This document shows positions 7,904-15,695 of a stretch of DNA of 64,000 nucleotides, piece by piece. The notes beneath the pieces are model-generated. The model did not search any database. It saw only the letters and a program-made list of their open reading frames with translations, and had not been told where the DNA came from. Origin of the DNA: Actinophytocola algeriensis (lineage in GTDB: Bacteria > Actinomycetota > Actinomycetes > Mycobacteriales > Pseudonocardiaceae); contig NZ_JACHJQ010000009.1 of the NCBI RefSeq assembly GCF_014203735.1, forward strand, positions 1 through 64,000. Direction: 5' to 3'. The position numbers were made by a program, and so were the translations under genes. The first letter of the stretch is position 1, and each line of letters begins with the position of its first letter.

Positions 7904-8905
7904 GTGACTCCGGTACCGCTTTCCGTGCTCGAACTCGCTCCCGCCGCCCGCGACGCCACCGCGACCGAGGCGCTGCGCAACACCGCTGAGCTGGCAAAAC
8001 GGGTCGAACAGCTCGGCTATCGGCGGATCTGGGTCGCCGAGCACCACAACATGCCGTCGATCGCCAGCTCGTCGCCCGCGGTGCTGATCGCGCACCTCGC
8101 GGCGGTGACGTCGACCATCCGCGTCGGGTCCGGCGGTGTGATGTTGCCCAACCACGCGCCGCTCGTGGTCGCCGAGCAGTTCGGGACGCTCGAGGCACTG
8201 CACCCGGGGCGCGTCGACCTGGGCATCGGCCGCGCGCCGGGCACCGACCAGCGGACCGCGCTGGCACTGCGCCGCACGATGGCGGGGCTGTCGGCGGAGG
8301 GGTTCCCGCAGGAGCTTGCCGATCTCATCGGCTACTTCCAGGGCGACAACGACCTGATCGAGGCGGTGCCGGGCCACGGCAACGAGCCCACGATCTGGCT
8401 GCTCGGGTCCAGCGGTTTCTCGGCCCAGCTGGCGGGGATGCTGGGGCTGCCGTTCTCGTTCGCGCACCACTTCAGCTCGGCCAACACGGTGCCTGCGCTC
8501 GAGCTGTACCGCGAGCACTTCCGCCCGTCGCGGTGGCTGTCGGAGCCGTACGCGAAGGTCGCGGTGAACGTGATCTGCGCCGACACGGACGACAAGGCCC
8601 GCTGGCTGGCCGGCCCGTCGGCGCTGGCCTTCCTGAAGCTGCGGACCGGCAAGCCGGAGGCGCTGGTGCCGCCGGAGGAGGCGGCGGAGTACCCGTACAA
8701 CGAGCTGGAGCAGGCGTTCGTCGAGGACCGCTGGCGCGACCAGGCGGTCGGCTCACCGGAGACGGTGGAGCGGCAGCTGCAGAACCTGCTGACCCGTACC
8801 GGCGCGAACGAACTGATGCTGACGACGATGGTCTACGACCTCGAAGCCCGCACCCACTCGTTCGAACTGGTGGCGGAGAAGGTAGCCCCGACCCTGACCC
8901 GCTGA
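7904..8905 (+). CDS. LLM-class flavin-dependent oxidoreductase (luciferase-like)
   Basis: A 333-aa protein. The GTG at 7904 (VTPVPLSVLELAPAARDATATEAL) fits the family N-terminus; the frame from 7829 would add 25 Arg-rich residues. Family signatures are YRRIWVAEHHNMPSIASSSP, RVGSGGVMLPNHAPLVVAEQFGTLEALHPGRVDLGIGRAPG and a C-terminal GSPETVERQLQ. Members use FMNH2 (or F420) for monooxygenation or dehydrogenation, and the substrate is unknown. No clear Shine-Dalgarno is present, so it may be leaderless. It is monocistronic, with intergenic repeat islands on both sides. Confidence 0.88.
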   Translation: MTPVPLSVLELAPAARDATATEALRNTAELAKRVEQLGYRRIWVAEHHNMPSIASSSPAVLIAHLAAVTSTIRVGSGGVMLPNHAPLVVAEQFGTLEALHPGRVDLGIGRAPGTDQRTALALRRTMAGLSAEGFPQELADLIGYFQGDNDLIEAVPGHGNEPTIWLLGSSGFSAQLAGMLGLPFSFAHHFSSANTVPALELYREHFRPSRWLSEPYAKVAVNVICADTDDKARWLAGPSALAFLKLRTGKPEALVPPEEAAEYPYNELEQAFVEDRWRDQAVGSPETVERQLQNLLTRTGANELMLTTMVYDLEARTHSFELVAEKVAPTLTR

Positions 8906-8950
8906 GCCACCCCCGGAAATCGCTCGCGCGCGTTACCCAGCCCCCACCCT

Positions 8951-9048
8951 GTCCCGGGGGCGTCCCGCCTTGCCAGCTTACCGGGTGGTACCGACGGATA
9001 CCCCGTTGTCGATCTTGCCTGTGGACAACTCGGTCGGCTGTGGACAAC
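8951..9048. repeat. Dispersed intergenic repeat copy with paired DnaA-box-like 9-mers
   Basis: A segment starting CCGGGGGCGTCCCGCCTTGC is shared with 31768-31860. It is followed by GTTGTCGATCTTG and two TGTGGACAA boxes at 9020-9028 and 9039-9047, 19 bp apart. The pair ends about 40 bp before the -10 of the aldo/keto reductase gene. Confidence 0.8.
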
Positions 9049-9097
9049 TCGGGGTTCGCGGCAGGCGGGTGTCATGGCCCCGGCCTACTGTGGCGGC

Positions 9098-9949
9098 ATG
9101 ACTGACGCGGTGGCTTCTGGCACCTTCCAGCTCGGCGGCGATCTGCCGGTGGTGCGGCTCGGGTACGGCTCCATGCAGCTCACGGGATACGGCGTGTGGG
9201 GCGAGCCGGACGACCCCGCGCAGGCGGTGCGCGTGCTGCGGCGAGCCGTGGAGCTGGGGGTCAACTTCATCGACACGGCCGACTCGTACGGGCCGTTCGT
9301 GGCGGAGCTGCTGATCCGCGAGGCGCTGCACCCTTACGACGGGGTGTTCGTCGCGACGAAGGCCGGGTTCACGCGGCAGGGGCCGCACCAGTGGACGGCG
9401 GTCGGGCGGCCGGAATATCTGCGGCAGCAGGTGGAGCTGTCGTTGCGGCACCTCGGCGTGGAGCGCATCGACCTGCTGCAGCTGCACCGGATCGACCCGA
9501 CGGTGCCGGTCGCGGACCAGGTCGGGGAGCTGGCCGAGCTGCGGTCGGAGGGCAAGATCCGGCACATCGGGCTGTCGGAGGTGTCGGTCGCCGACATCGA
9601 GGAGGCGTCGCGGACGGCGCGGATCGTGTCGGTGCAGAACCTGTACAACGTCGCCAACCGGCGCGCGGAGGACGTGCTGGAGTTCTGTGCGGCGGGGGAC
9701 ATCGGGTTCATCCCGTGGTTCCCGCTGGCGACCGGTGAACTGGCGGGGGAGCGCGGGCCGTTGGCCTCGATGGCCCGGGAGCACTCGGCTTCGCCTTCAC
9801 AGCTGGCGCTGGCCTGGTTGCTGCGGCGGTCGCCGGTGATGTTGCCGATCCCGGGGACGTCGAGCGTCGAGCACCTGGAGGAGAACATCGCGGCCGCCGG
9901 GATCGAGCTGACCGACGACGAGTTCGAGGCGGTCTCCAAGGCCGCGTGA
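9098..9949 (+). CDS. Aldo/keto reductase
   Basis: A 283-aa NADPH-dependent aldo/keto reductase. The tetrad is visible: Asp in FIDTADSYG, Tyr in the same motif, Lys in VFVATKAGF and His in DLLQLHRID. The cofactor-side motif MLPIPGTSSVEHLEEN is near the C-terminus. ATG 9098 is preferred over 9074, because a TACTGT box (9085-9090) is 7 nt upstream and implies a leaderless mRNA. Substrates are typically aldehydes or ketones, and none can be assigned. A hairpin at 10025-10052 follows. Confidence 0.9.
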   Translation: MTDAVASGTFQLGGDLPVVRLGYGSMQLTGYGVWGEPDDPAQAVRVLRRAVELGVNFIDTADSYGPFVAELLIREALHPYDGVFVATKAGFTRQGPHQWTAVGRPEYLRQQVELSLRHLGVERIDLLQLHRIDPTVPVADQVGELAELRSEGKIRHIGLSEVSVADIEEASRTARIVSVQNLYNVANRRAEDVLEFCAAGDIGFIPWFPLATGELAGERGPLASMAREHSASPSQLALAWLLRRSPVMLPIPGTSSVEHLEENIAAAGIELTDDEFEAVSKAA

Positions 9950-10024
9950 GGTCGTCGGCCTGGCCACCGGGGGCCGCGCCCGTCGATCCCGGGCGGCCCG
10001 GCCCACTCCCATCGAGGCGTTGGG

Positions 10025-10104
10025 GGCCGCCTGAGGGGCGGCTCAGGCGGCCGGAGCAGGCCGACGGTGGCGCCGACAAACGTGGATGAGGATGGTCATC
10101 CACG
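10025..10104 (+). terminator. Two hairpins downstream of the aldo/keto reductase gene
   Basis: Arms GGCCGCCTGAG (10025-10035) and CTCAGGCGGCC (10042-10052) form a strong stem. A second stem, CGTGGATGA (10081-10089) with TCATCCACG (10096-10104), follows. The first is a likely terminator. The 408-nt gap 9950-10357 otherwise holds only the HxlR upstream region. Confidence 0.6.
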
Positions 10105-10293
10105 GCTCGGATTGTCTTGGCGCCACCGTCGTCCCGGCTCCCCGACCCGCAACCGAAGTTGGCGCGGTCCCCCATTTCGTACACGGAAGGCCTCGGCACA
10201 CTGCAAGGTGCGTAGCACCCTGACATGTGGGTGCGCCGCCGCGACCTGCGGAGACGAAGAAGTGCCTTCACTCGTTCGGCGTAGTGCATCCAG

Positions 10294-10312
10294 GGGAACA
10301 CGGAGCGTTCCC
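10294..10312. promoter_or_regulatory. Inverted repeat upstream of the HxlR gene
   Basis: GGGAAC (10294-10299) and GTTCCC (10307-10312) are separated by 7 nt, 45 bp before the HxlR start codon. This is a plausible autoregulatory operator, by position only. Confidence 0.4.
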
Positions 10313-10357
10313 ATCGGGCACACTGGGATCCGAACACCATGTCTGGAGGGGGCAGGG

Positions 10358-10777
10358 ATGCACGAGGAGAACCTGCCGTACCGGCACGGCATCCACGAGG
10401 CGATGGGCGTGCTGTCCGGGCAGTGGGTGACCGCGGTCCTCGCGTCGCTGACCGCCCGGCCGATGACCTACTCAAAGTTGCTCGAACACATCAACCACTC
10501 CGAAGAGCGACACGGATGGGTTACCCATGAGCGCCCACTACGACAGAAGGTGCTCACCGACACGTTGCACCGCATGCAACGCGACGGCCTCGTGGTCAAG
10601 ATCAGCCGCCCGAGCCGCTTCGGCTCGACGTGGTACCAGCTGACCCCGATGGGACGGTCGTTGTTGCGGTCGTTGCTGCCACTCGCGAAGTGGGCGGAGG
10701 ACCACCGGGGCGATCTGTCACAGGCGCGGGCGGCGTACTTGGCGGCACAGCAAGCCGCGGTGAAGTCGGACAAGTAG
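10358..10777 (+). CDS. HxlR-family winged-helix regulator
   Basis: A 139-aa protein with the HxlR layout: a short N-terminal helix, LSGQWVTAVLASLTARPMTYSKLLEHI, recognition helix QKVLTDTLHRMQRDGLV and a wing ending in FGSTWYQLTPMGRSLL. ATG 10358 follows a strong GGAGGGGG RBS, and the longer frame upstream is noncoding. It lacks the usual N-terminal Cys of redox-sensing HxlR proteins, so a redox role is not supported. It has an insertion (NHSEERHGWVTHERPLR) between helices. The target is unknown; no divergent partner is present. Confidence 0.82.
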   Translation: MHEENLPYRHGIHEAMGVLSGQWVTAVLASLTARPMTYSKLLEHINHSEERHGWVTHERPLRQKVLTDTLHRMQRDGLVVKISRPSRFGSTWYQLTPMGRSLLRSLLPLAKWAEDHRGDLSQARAAYLAAQQAAVKSDK

Positions 10778-10830
10778 GCGCGCCAGGGCCGCCGAGCCCA
10801 GCGCGCCCCGACCGGACCGTTCGCCCGGCC

Positions 10831-13575
10831 TCAGTGCCCGTTGAGGTCACCGATCGCCGCCACGATGCTCTGCACCTGGTTCCGGCCGGAGTCCTTCGCG
10901 ACGAACAACGCGTCGTCCGCCGCGAGCAGCACATCCTGCAGCTCAGGCCCGAACTCCGGGTACAACGCGATCCCGATGGACACGGACAGCCCGTCGATCA
11001 CCGCGCCGCCCTCGGTCGGGACCCGCAGCTCACGCACCCGCTCGCACATCCGCTCGGCGATCGCCCGCAGCGCCTCGGACGTGACCTCCGGGCACAGGAC
11101 CACGAACTCCTCGCCGCCCCACCGCCCCACCACGTCGTACCGACGCGCTGACGCGGCCAGCACATCGGCGACCGCCTGCAACACCTGGTCGCCGACCAGA
11201 TGCCCGTGGGCGTCGTTGACCGCCTTGAAGTGGTCCAGGTCCACCATCAGCACCCCGACCTGCGACTCGTCCCGCGCGGCGCGCTGGATCTCGGCGGTCG
11301 CGAGGTTCGTCCACGATGTCGCGTTGGCCAGCCCCGTCTTCTGGTCGGTGGAAGCGGCCTCCTCCAGCTGCCGCATCAGCACGCTGCGGTGCAGCACCAG
11401 CAACGCGGGCACGATCATCACCGCCCACAGCGGGTTGAAGCTGATCAGCAGACCGGTGATCGCACCGAGGCCGAGGGTGCCGTACTCGAGCGCGTTCTCC
11501 TTGCCGGTGCCGAGCGCGCGACGAATGTCGAGGCGCTTCTCGTGCAGCGTGATCGCGCAGGCGACGAGACCCGAGTTCACGCACGAGTAGGCGACCACGG
11601 CCACCGCGACCGCGACCACCACCAGCGGCTGGTCCCACGCGCCGAGGCTTTCCGGCGCGAACAGGTGCCGGATGGTCCACGCGGTGTGCGCGGACAACAC
11701 GACCGTCGACGCCGTGAACACCAGCCGGTACGGGCGGACGCCGCGGACGCGGTACCAGCTGCGCCAGAACAGGTGGATGTAGAGCAAGCAGATCACGACC
11801 GGTGTGAGCACGGGCGGCAGCACGAGCGCGGCGGAGAACGTCCACACCGACGTCAGGTTCACGTGCGGGGTGTCGTTGAAGCGCCGCCGTACCCGCTCGA
11901 CATGCCGGGACAGCTCACCCATCGTCACACCGAGGAAGACGATGATGCCGAGCGTGACCATCGCGTTCCGGTCGACGACGGAGTGGCCGGCGAGGAAAGC
12001 CGTGACCCCGATCGCCGCGGCTTCCACGAACAGGATGAGCGCCAGCACTCTCGCCGGCTCGTCCCACAGCGCCCAGCGCCACGGTGCCCTGGACCGCTCA
12101 CCAGTCGAAAGGGATGCTGGTTGGGCCGATCGGGCGAAAACCACCTGATCAGCGGCGCCATTGCCGTGCTCGGCGGCAGTCCCCGCGGGAGGAGGTGCGA
12201 ACGATGACGAACAAGGACTGGTGATCTCCGTGCTCTGACCTATGGCCTGGTCAGAGGCCTTGACGTCGGATTCGTCATCCCCATCCGCGGGAGGAGGTGC
12301 CTTCGATGATGAACAAGGACTGGTGAGCTCCCCGTGCTTCTCGGCGTCGTCGGGTTCGCGCCCACCCGTCCGTTCGGGTGACAGCTCTCTGCGGGAGCGG
12401 GCGCGAAGCCACGACACGCCACTGAGTCCGGTCAACGCCACTCCGGCTACACCTCCGGTCGCGACCGCGAGGACGGGATCGGTCGCGTCGGCCAGGACAC
12501 CGGCGGCGAGCACCGCGACGCCCTGTGACGACAACACCCCCGCGCCCGCGAGTCCGGCGGCAGCGCCCCGACGGTGGTCGGGGACGCCGACGACGAACGC
12601 CGCCTGCGCGAGGATCAGATAGGCGGTGGCGCACGCTCCGGAGATCGCCCAGAGCAGCACCACCACGACCAGCGGTGGCTGGAAGAAGCACAACACGAGT
12701 GGCACGCCGGAAGCGACGGCGAGCCAGGACGTCATCTCGGCCCGCCGATCCTGCGGCAGCCTCGGCACGAGCCATGCGCCGACGATGCTGCCCGCGGGAT
12801 CGGCGGCCATCAGCAACCCGACGCCGATGGCGGCGGCGCCGAGCGTGTCGGCGTACGGCGCGGCGAGACCTTCGGGGATGGTGAAGATCCCGACCGTCCA
12901 GGACAGTGCGACCAGCGCGCGGAGCCTGCGGTCCGCCCAGAGCATCCGGACGGTGCCGGTGTCCCGCGGGTGGGACTGGGGTGCGGACGGCACGGGCCGG
13001 TGCCGGACGCGGGTGGCGACCACGACCGCCGCGACCACGAACGTGACGGCGTTGAGCCCGAGCGCGACGTGCGGGTCGAGCACGACGAGCAACGCGCCGC
13101 CGCCGAGGAACCCGGCGACCTGCGCGAACTGGTTGCTGACGGTCCGCAGTGAGAGGCCGGTGACGTACCGGTCGCCTTCGAGGATCGTGGGGAGGAGCGC
13201 TTGCTGCGCGGCCTTGAACGGCGCGCCGCCGAGGGTGAGCAGGAAGACCAGCGGCAGCAGTACGGGCAGCGGCAGGCCGGGCAGGGCCATGCCGCCGGCG
13301 ATGACGGCCCGTGCGAGGTCGGAGCCGATCATCAGCTCGCGGCGCGGGAACCGGTCGGCCAGCGGGGACAGCAGAACCCCGCCGAGGAGGGCGGGGAGAA
13401 AGGTCAGCGCGTAGGTGAGAGCGGTCCAGCCCGCCGAGTTCGTATGTCGGTACACGAGCACGGCGAGGCCGACGCGCGCGAGCTGGTCACCCGCGACCGA
13501 CAGCAGCTCCGCGGCCCACAGCGCGCGAAACTCACGCACCGCGAGAACATCGCGAAACCCCGCCTGACGCCCCAT
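10831..13575 (-). CDS. Fusion of MFS transporter and membrane GGDEF diguanylate cyclase
   Basis: One open frame of 914 codons. Residues 1-400 are a 12-helix MFS permease (LSPLADRFPRRELMIGSDLARA is the loop 2-3 motif). Residues about 405-500 are a hydrophilic linker carrying the duplicated motif TSPCSSS-x-APPPA. Residues 505-725 form 6-7 further membrane helices. Residues 735-905 are a GGDEF domain with an intact GGEEF active site and an upstream RxxD inhibitory site (RRYD). An intact cyclase should make c-di-GMP. The fusion is unusual: it could be a transport-sensing cyclase, or two adjacent genes joined in frame. No RBS-preceded start is obvious inside the linker. Confidence 0.7.
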   Translation of the reverse strand: MGRQAGFRDVLAVREFRALWAAELLSVAGDQLARVGLAVLVYRHTNSAGWTALTYALTFLPALLGGVLLSPLADRFPRRELMIGSDLARAVIAGGMALPGLPLPVLLPLVFLLTLGGAPFKAAQQALLPTILEGDRYVTGLSLRTVSNQFAQVAGFLGGGALLVVLDPHVALGLNAVTFVVAAVVVATRVRHRPVPSAPQSHPRDTGTVRMLWADRRLRALVALSWTVGIFTIPEGLAAPYADTLGAAAIGVGLLMAADPAGSIVGAWLVPRLPQDRRAEMTSWLAVASGVPLVLCFFQPPLVVVVLLWAISGACATAYLILAQAAFVVGVPDHRRGAAAGLAGAGVLSSQGVAVLAAGVLADATDPVLAVATGGVAGVALTGLSGVSWLRARSRRELSPERTGGREPDDAEKHGELTSPCSSSKAPPPADGDDESDVKASDQAIGQSTEITSPCSSSFAPPPAGTAAEHGNGAADQVVFARSAQPASLSTGERSRAPWRWALWDEPARVLALILFVEAAAIGVTAFLAGHSVVDRNAMVTLGIIVFLGVTMGELSRHVERVRRRFNDTPHVNLTSVWTFSAALVLPPVLTPVVICLLYIHLFWRSWYRVRGVRPYRLVFTASTVVLSAHTAWTIRHLFAPESLGAWDQPLVVVAVAVAVVAYSCVNSGLVACAITLHEKRLDIRRALGTGKENALEYGTLGLGAITGLLISFNPLWAVMIVPALLVLHRSVLMRQLEEAASTDQKTGLANATSWTNLATAEIQRAARDESQVGVLMVDLDHFKAVNDAHGHLVGDQVLQAVADVLAASARRYDVVGRWGGEEFVVLCPEVTSEALRAIAERMCERVRELRVPTEGGAVIDGLSVSIGIALYPEFGPELQDVLLAADDALFVAKDSGRNQVQSIVAAIGDLNGH
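12187..12326 (+). repeat. Duplicated Shine-Dalgarno plus six-codon mini-ORF, antisense to the MFS-GGDEF linker
   Basis: Two copies lie exactly 102 bp apart. Each has GGGAGGAGGTG (12187-12197 and 12289-12299), then 6 nt, then ATG-(ACG or ATG)-AAC-AAG-GAC-TGG-TGA (12204-12224 and 12306-12326). On the plus strand they would encode M-T-N-K-D-W and M-M-N-K-D-W with ideal SD spacing. On the minus strand the same DNA is the repeated TSPCSSS-x-APPPA linker. Differences between copies fall in the SD-ATG spacer and codon 2 only. Whether the peptides are made is unknown. Confidence 0.45.
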
Positions 13576-13748
13576 CCCGCCGTCCTCGCTCCGCTGCCGA
13601 CGGGCCGTCCGGCCGAACTCGCACGACCCGTCGTCACGACCCTAGGTCCAACCCAGACCGAGAACGCGGTCACGCCCGTTGTCCACCCAAATGGCCCATC
13701 GGGGTAACTGATAGTGATCTCGCTGGGGAGCCTCCGTTTCGTCTCCAC

Positions 13749-14120
13749 GCTACCGGTACCCACCGACAGGCCCGTTTCACCTGCGGTTCAGGGGTCCGGT
13801 CAACCCCGTGCGCCGGGAGGACGGTGGGCTGGGGACAACCGGCTCGCGACGGCCCGGACCTGTCGGTGGACGCCGGTAGCGTGGAAACCGGGGGCCCCTG
13901 GGCGTACGAATGGGACTCTCGTACGGGTTCGCGCCGGCCGGCACTTCGGGTTCGGCGGCGCTCGGTCGTAGGCTGGAAATCGGGGGACCCCTGGGCGTGT
14001 GAATGGGACTCTCGTACGGAGTCGCGTTCTTCGGCGCTTCCCGGCCGGCCGCGGTCGCCGTAGGCTGGAAACCGGGGGACCCCCGGTCGTACCAATGGGA
14101 CTTTCGCTCGGGGTCGCTCG
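13749..14120. repeat. Inverted core plus three tandem ~93-bp repeats
   Basis: An inverted pair with cores CTACCGGTACCCACCGACAG (about 13754) and CTGTCGGTGGACGCCGGTAG (about 13861) is followed by three tandem units. These are anchored at GAATGGGACTCTCGTACGG starting 13908 and 14001, and a diverged CAATGGGACTTTCGCTCGG at 14093. Each unit is preceded by a TAGGCTGGAAA/TAGCGTGGAAA and GGGGGMCCC block. A degenerate DnaA-like box TGGGGACAA is at 13830. A fourth copy of the unit is at 7776-7830. The region 13576-14133 has no convincing gene. Confidence 0.75.
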
Positions 14121-14133
14121 GATGTCGCCCGGC

Positions 14134-14298
14134 TCAGCGCCCGCGCAGGTCCGCTCCAGCACCGGCTCCGTGTCCGGACCAGGCGCCGGCGTGTCGAACC
14201 CGCACCCGCAGCTCCCCGTCGAGAACGTCCCGCTCCGCCAAGCCGTCGGCCAGCAAGCAGTCCGCGACCGCCTCGAGCGACGAGTCCCGCAGCGCCAC
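14134..14298 (-). other. Possible small ORF or gene remnant downstream of tetR-like gene
   Basis: A 54-codon frame (GTG at 14298) starts VALRDSSLEAVADCLLADGL and continues AERDVLDGELRVRVRHAG. It has high GC3 and protein-like composition, and begins 21 nt after the TetR stop on the same strand. No family is recognised and there is no good RBS. It may be a remnant C-terminus of a lost gene now bounded by the tandem repeats. Confidence 0.25.
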
Positions 14299-14319
14299 GT
14301 TCGGAATCTGACGCGGTCG

Positions 14320-14850
14320 TTACGACCTCGCCAATCCGCGCAGCGTCAGCGAGACGTGCCGCTCGACCAGTGAAGGTCCCGCCAGCTGCGCCACCCGTAT
14401 CAACCCCAGCAGCTGGTAGGCGATGTCCGGCGCCGTCACGTCGTCGGCCAGAGTGCCGTCGTCGCGGTCCAGTGCCTCCTGGCCCAGCCCTGTCAGGTGC
14501 GCGACGCACCGTGCCACGTCGGATTCGGATGGTGCCCCGGCCGCCAGCAGGTCCGTCATCGCCTTGTTGTCCGCCAGTTCGGTCAACATCGTCGTGACGA
14601 ACTCCCCGAGCGCGGTCAGCGCCGGACCCTCCGGCAGCGCCGCGAGCCCGGCCAGGTCCGTGCCCGTCACCGCGTGGATCAGGTCCTCCCGCGTCGGGAA
14701 ATGGCGGTACAGCGTGCCGACCCCGACACCCGCCGCCGCCGCGATCGCGCGCATGTCCACGCCCATGCCGTCCTCGCGCAGCACCTCGGTCGCGGCGGCC
14801 AGGATCCGGGCGCGGTTCGCTACCGCGTCCCGTCGTTGCCTGCGCTCCAC
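14320..14850 (-). CDS. TetR-family repressor
   Basis: A 176-aa protein. The N-terminal TetR helix-turn-helix is clear (RARILAAATEVLREDGMGVD, then MRAIAAAAGVGVGTLYRHFPTREDLIHAV, residues 12-60). The ligand domain follows to the end. The start is GTG at 14850. It is divergent from the SDR at 14922, with two near-identical 16-bp palindromes between them. It therefore very likely represses both itself and the SDR. The inducer is unknown. Confidence 0.9.
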   Translation of the reverse strand: MERRQRRDAVANRARILAAATEVLREDGMGVDMRAIAAAAGVGVGTLYRHFPTREDLIHAVTGTDLAGLAALPEGPALTALGEFVTTMLTELADNKAMTDLLAAGAPSESDVARCVAHLTGLGQEALDRDDGTLADDVTAPDIAYQLLGLIRVAQLAGPSLVERHVSLTLRGLARS

Positions 14851-14863
14851 GCAGCCAGCATAG

Positions 14864-14910
14864 CGGAACCAGCGTTCCGGTTACTATGGTCAAACGGAAC
14901 CTACGTTCCG
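14864..14910. promoter_or_regulatory. Twin TetR operators
   Basis: Two palindromes CGGAAC-N4-GTTCCG lie at 14864-14879 (N4 CAGC) and 14895-14910 (N4 CTAC). They are 31 bp apart, about three helical turns, in the 71-bp gap between the divergent tetR-like gene and the SDR. A TACTAT -10-like box (14882-14887) lies between them. Confidence 0.85.
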
Positions 14911-14921
14911 GAAAGGGCACC

Positions 14922-15695
14922 ATGAGGACGATCGTGATCACCGGTGGCACCGACGGCATGGGCGCCGCACTCACACGCCACTTCATCGAGGCGGGCGACC
15001 GCGTCGTCGTCATCGGCCGCAGTCAGGCCAAGTTCGACGCGCTCACCGACGGGTCGGCCGAGTTCGTCGGAGCCGACCTCTCCTTGGTGGCTGACAGCCG
15101 TCAGGTGGTGGACCACCTGACCGCGCGCCGCGAACGGATCGACGCCCTCGTGCTCGCCGCCTCCTTCATCCGGCAGCGGCGGCACACCACCACCGAAGGC
15201 CGCGAAGCGTCCTGGGTGCTGTTCTTCGTCTCCAAGTACCTGCTCACCACCGGGCTCGCAGGCCTCCTCCGCGCCGCGGACCGGCCGGTGATCGTCAACA
15301 CGGCCGTGCCCGGCGCCCGCGCCGACGCGATCGACTTCGCGGACCTCGAGCTGACCCGCGGCTTCACCTTCCGCCGCGCCAACGCCCAGCAACGACGGGC
15401 CAACGAACTCCTCGGCATCACCGCAACGCGCGACATCCCCGGCCTCTCGTACGTGACCTGGGGTCCCGGCCGCCTCGTCCGCACCAGCTTCGCCGGTGAA
15501 CCGGGCCTCGCGATGAAAACCGCCGCCGCGGTCCTCGGGCCCTTGCTCGGACAACGTGCCGATGACGCCGTCCGCCCGGTCGTCGAGCTCATCGACAACC
15601 CCGTGCCCGGCCGGTCCGCACGCCGCGGCGCCAAGGAGGTCCCGCTCGTGGTGGGCCCCGACGACGAGCGGGACGCGGCTCAACTGTCCACATGA
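14922..15695 (+). CDS. Atypical short-chain dehydrogenase-like protein
   Basis: A 257-aa protein with a Rossmann nucleotide-binding motif TGGTDGMG (residues 7-14) and GRSQAKFDAL after strand 2, as in SDRs. The ATG at 14922 is preferred over the frame from 14886, which overlaps an operator. The canonical YxxxK active site is missing: the aligned region reads FRRANAQQRRANELL, so classical reductase chemistry is doubtful. It may bind NAD(P) as a sensor or use other residues. It is under the TetR operators. Its last 16 nt overlap the convergent GlxA-type gene. Confidence 0.75.
   Translation: MRTIVITGGTDGMGAALTRHFIEAGDRVVVIGRSQAKFDALTDGSAEFVGADLSLVADSRQVVDHLTARRERIDALVLAASFIRQRRHTTTEGREASWVLFFVSKYLLTTGLAGLLRAADRPVIVNTAVPGARADAIDFADLELTRGFTFRRANAQQRRANELLGITATRDIPGLSYVTWGPGRLVRTSFAGEPGLAMKTAAAVLGPLLGQRADDAVRPVVELIDNPVPGRSARRGAKEVPLVVGPDDERDAAQLST

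Noticed and set aside
7725-9047. Chromosomal origin (oriC) near the DnaA-like boxes
   Set aside because: No dnaA, dnaN, rpmH or AT-rich unwinding region is nearby, and the boxes are scattered over 49 kb in repeat islands.
10067-10357. N-terminal extension of the HxlR regulator from 10067
   Set aside because: The extension overlaps hairpins and has no domain resemblance. The ATG at 10358 has a strong RBS and gives the family length.
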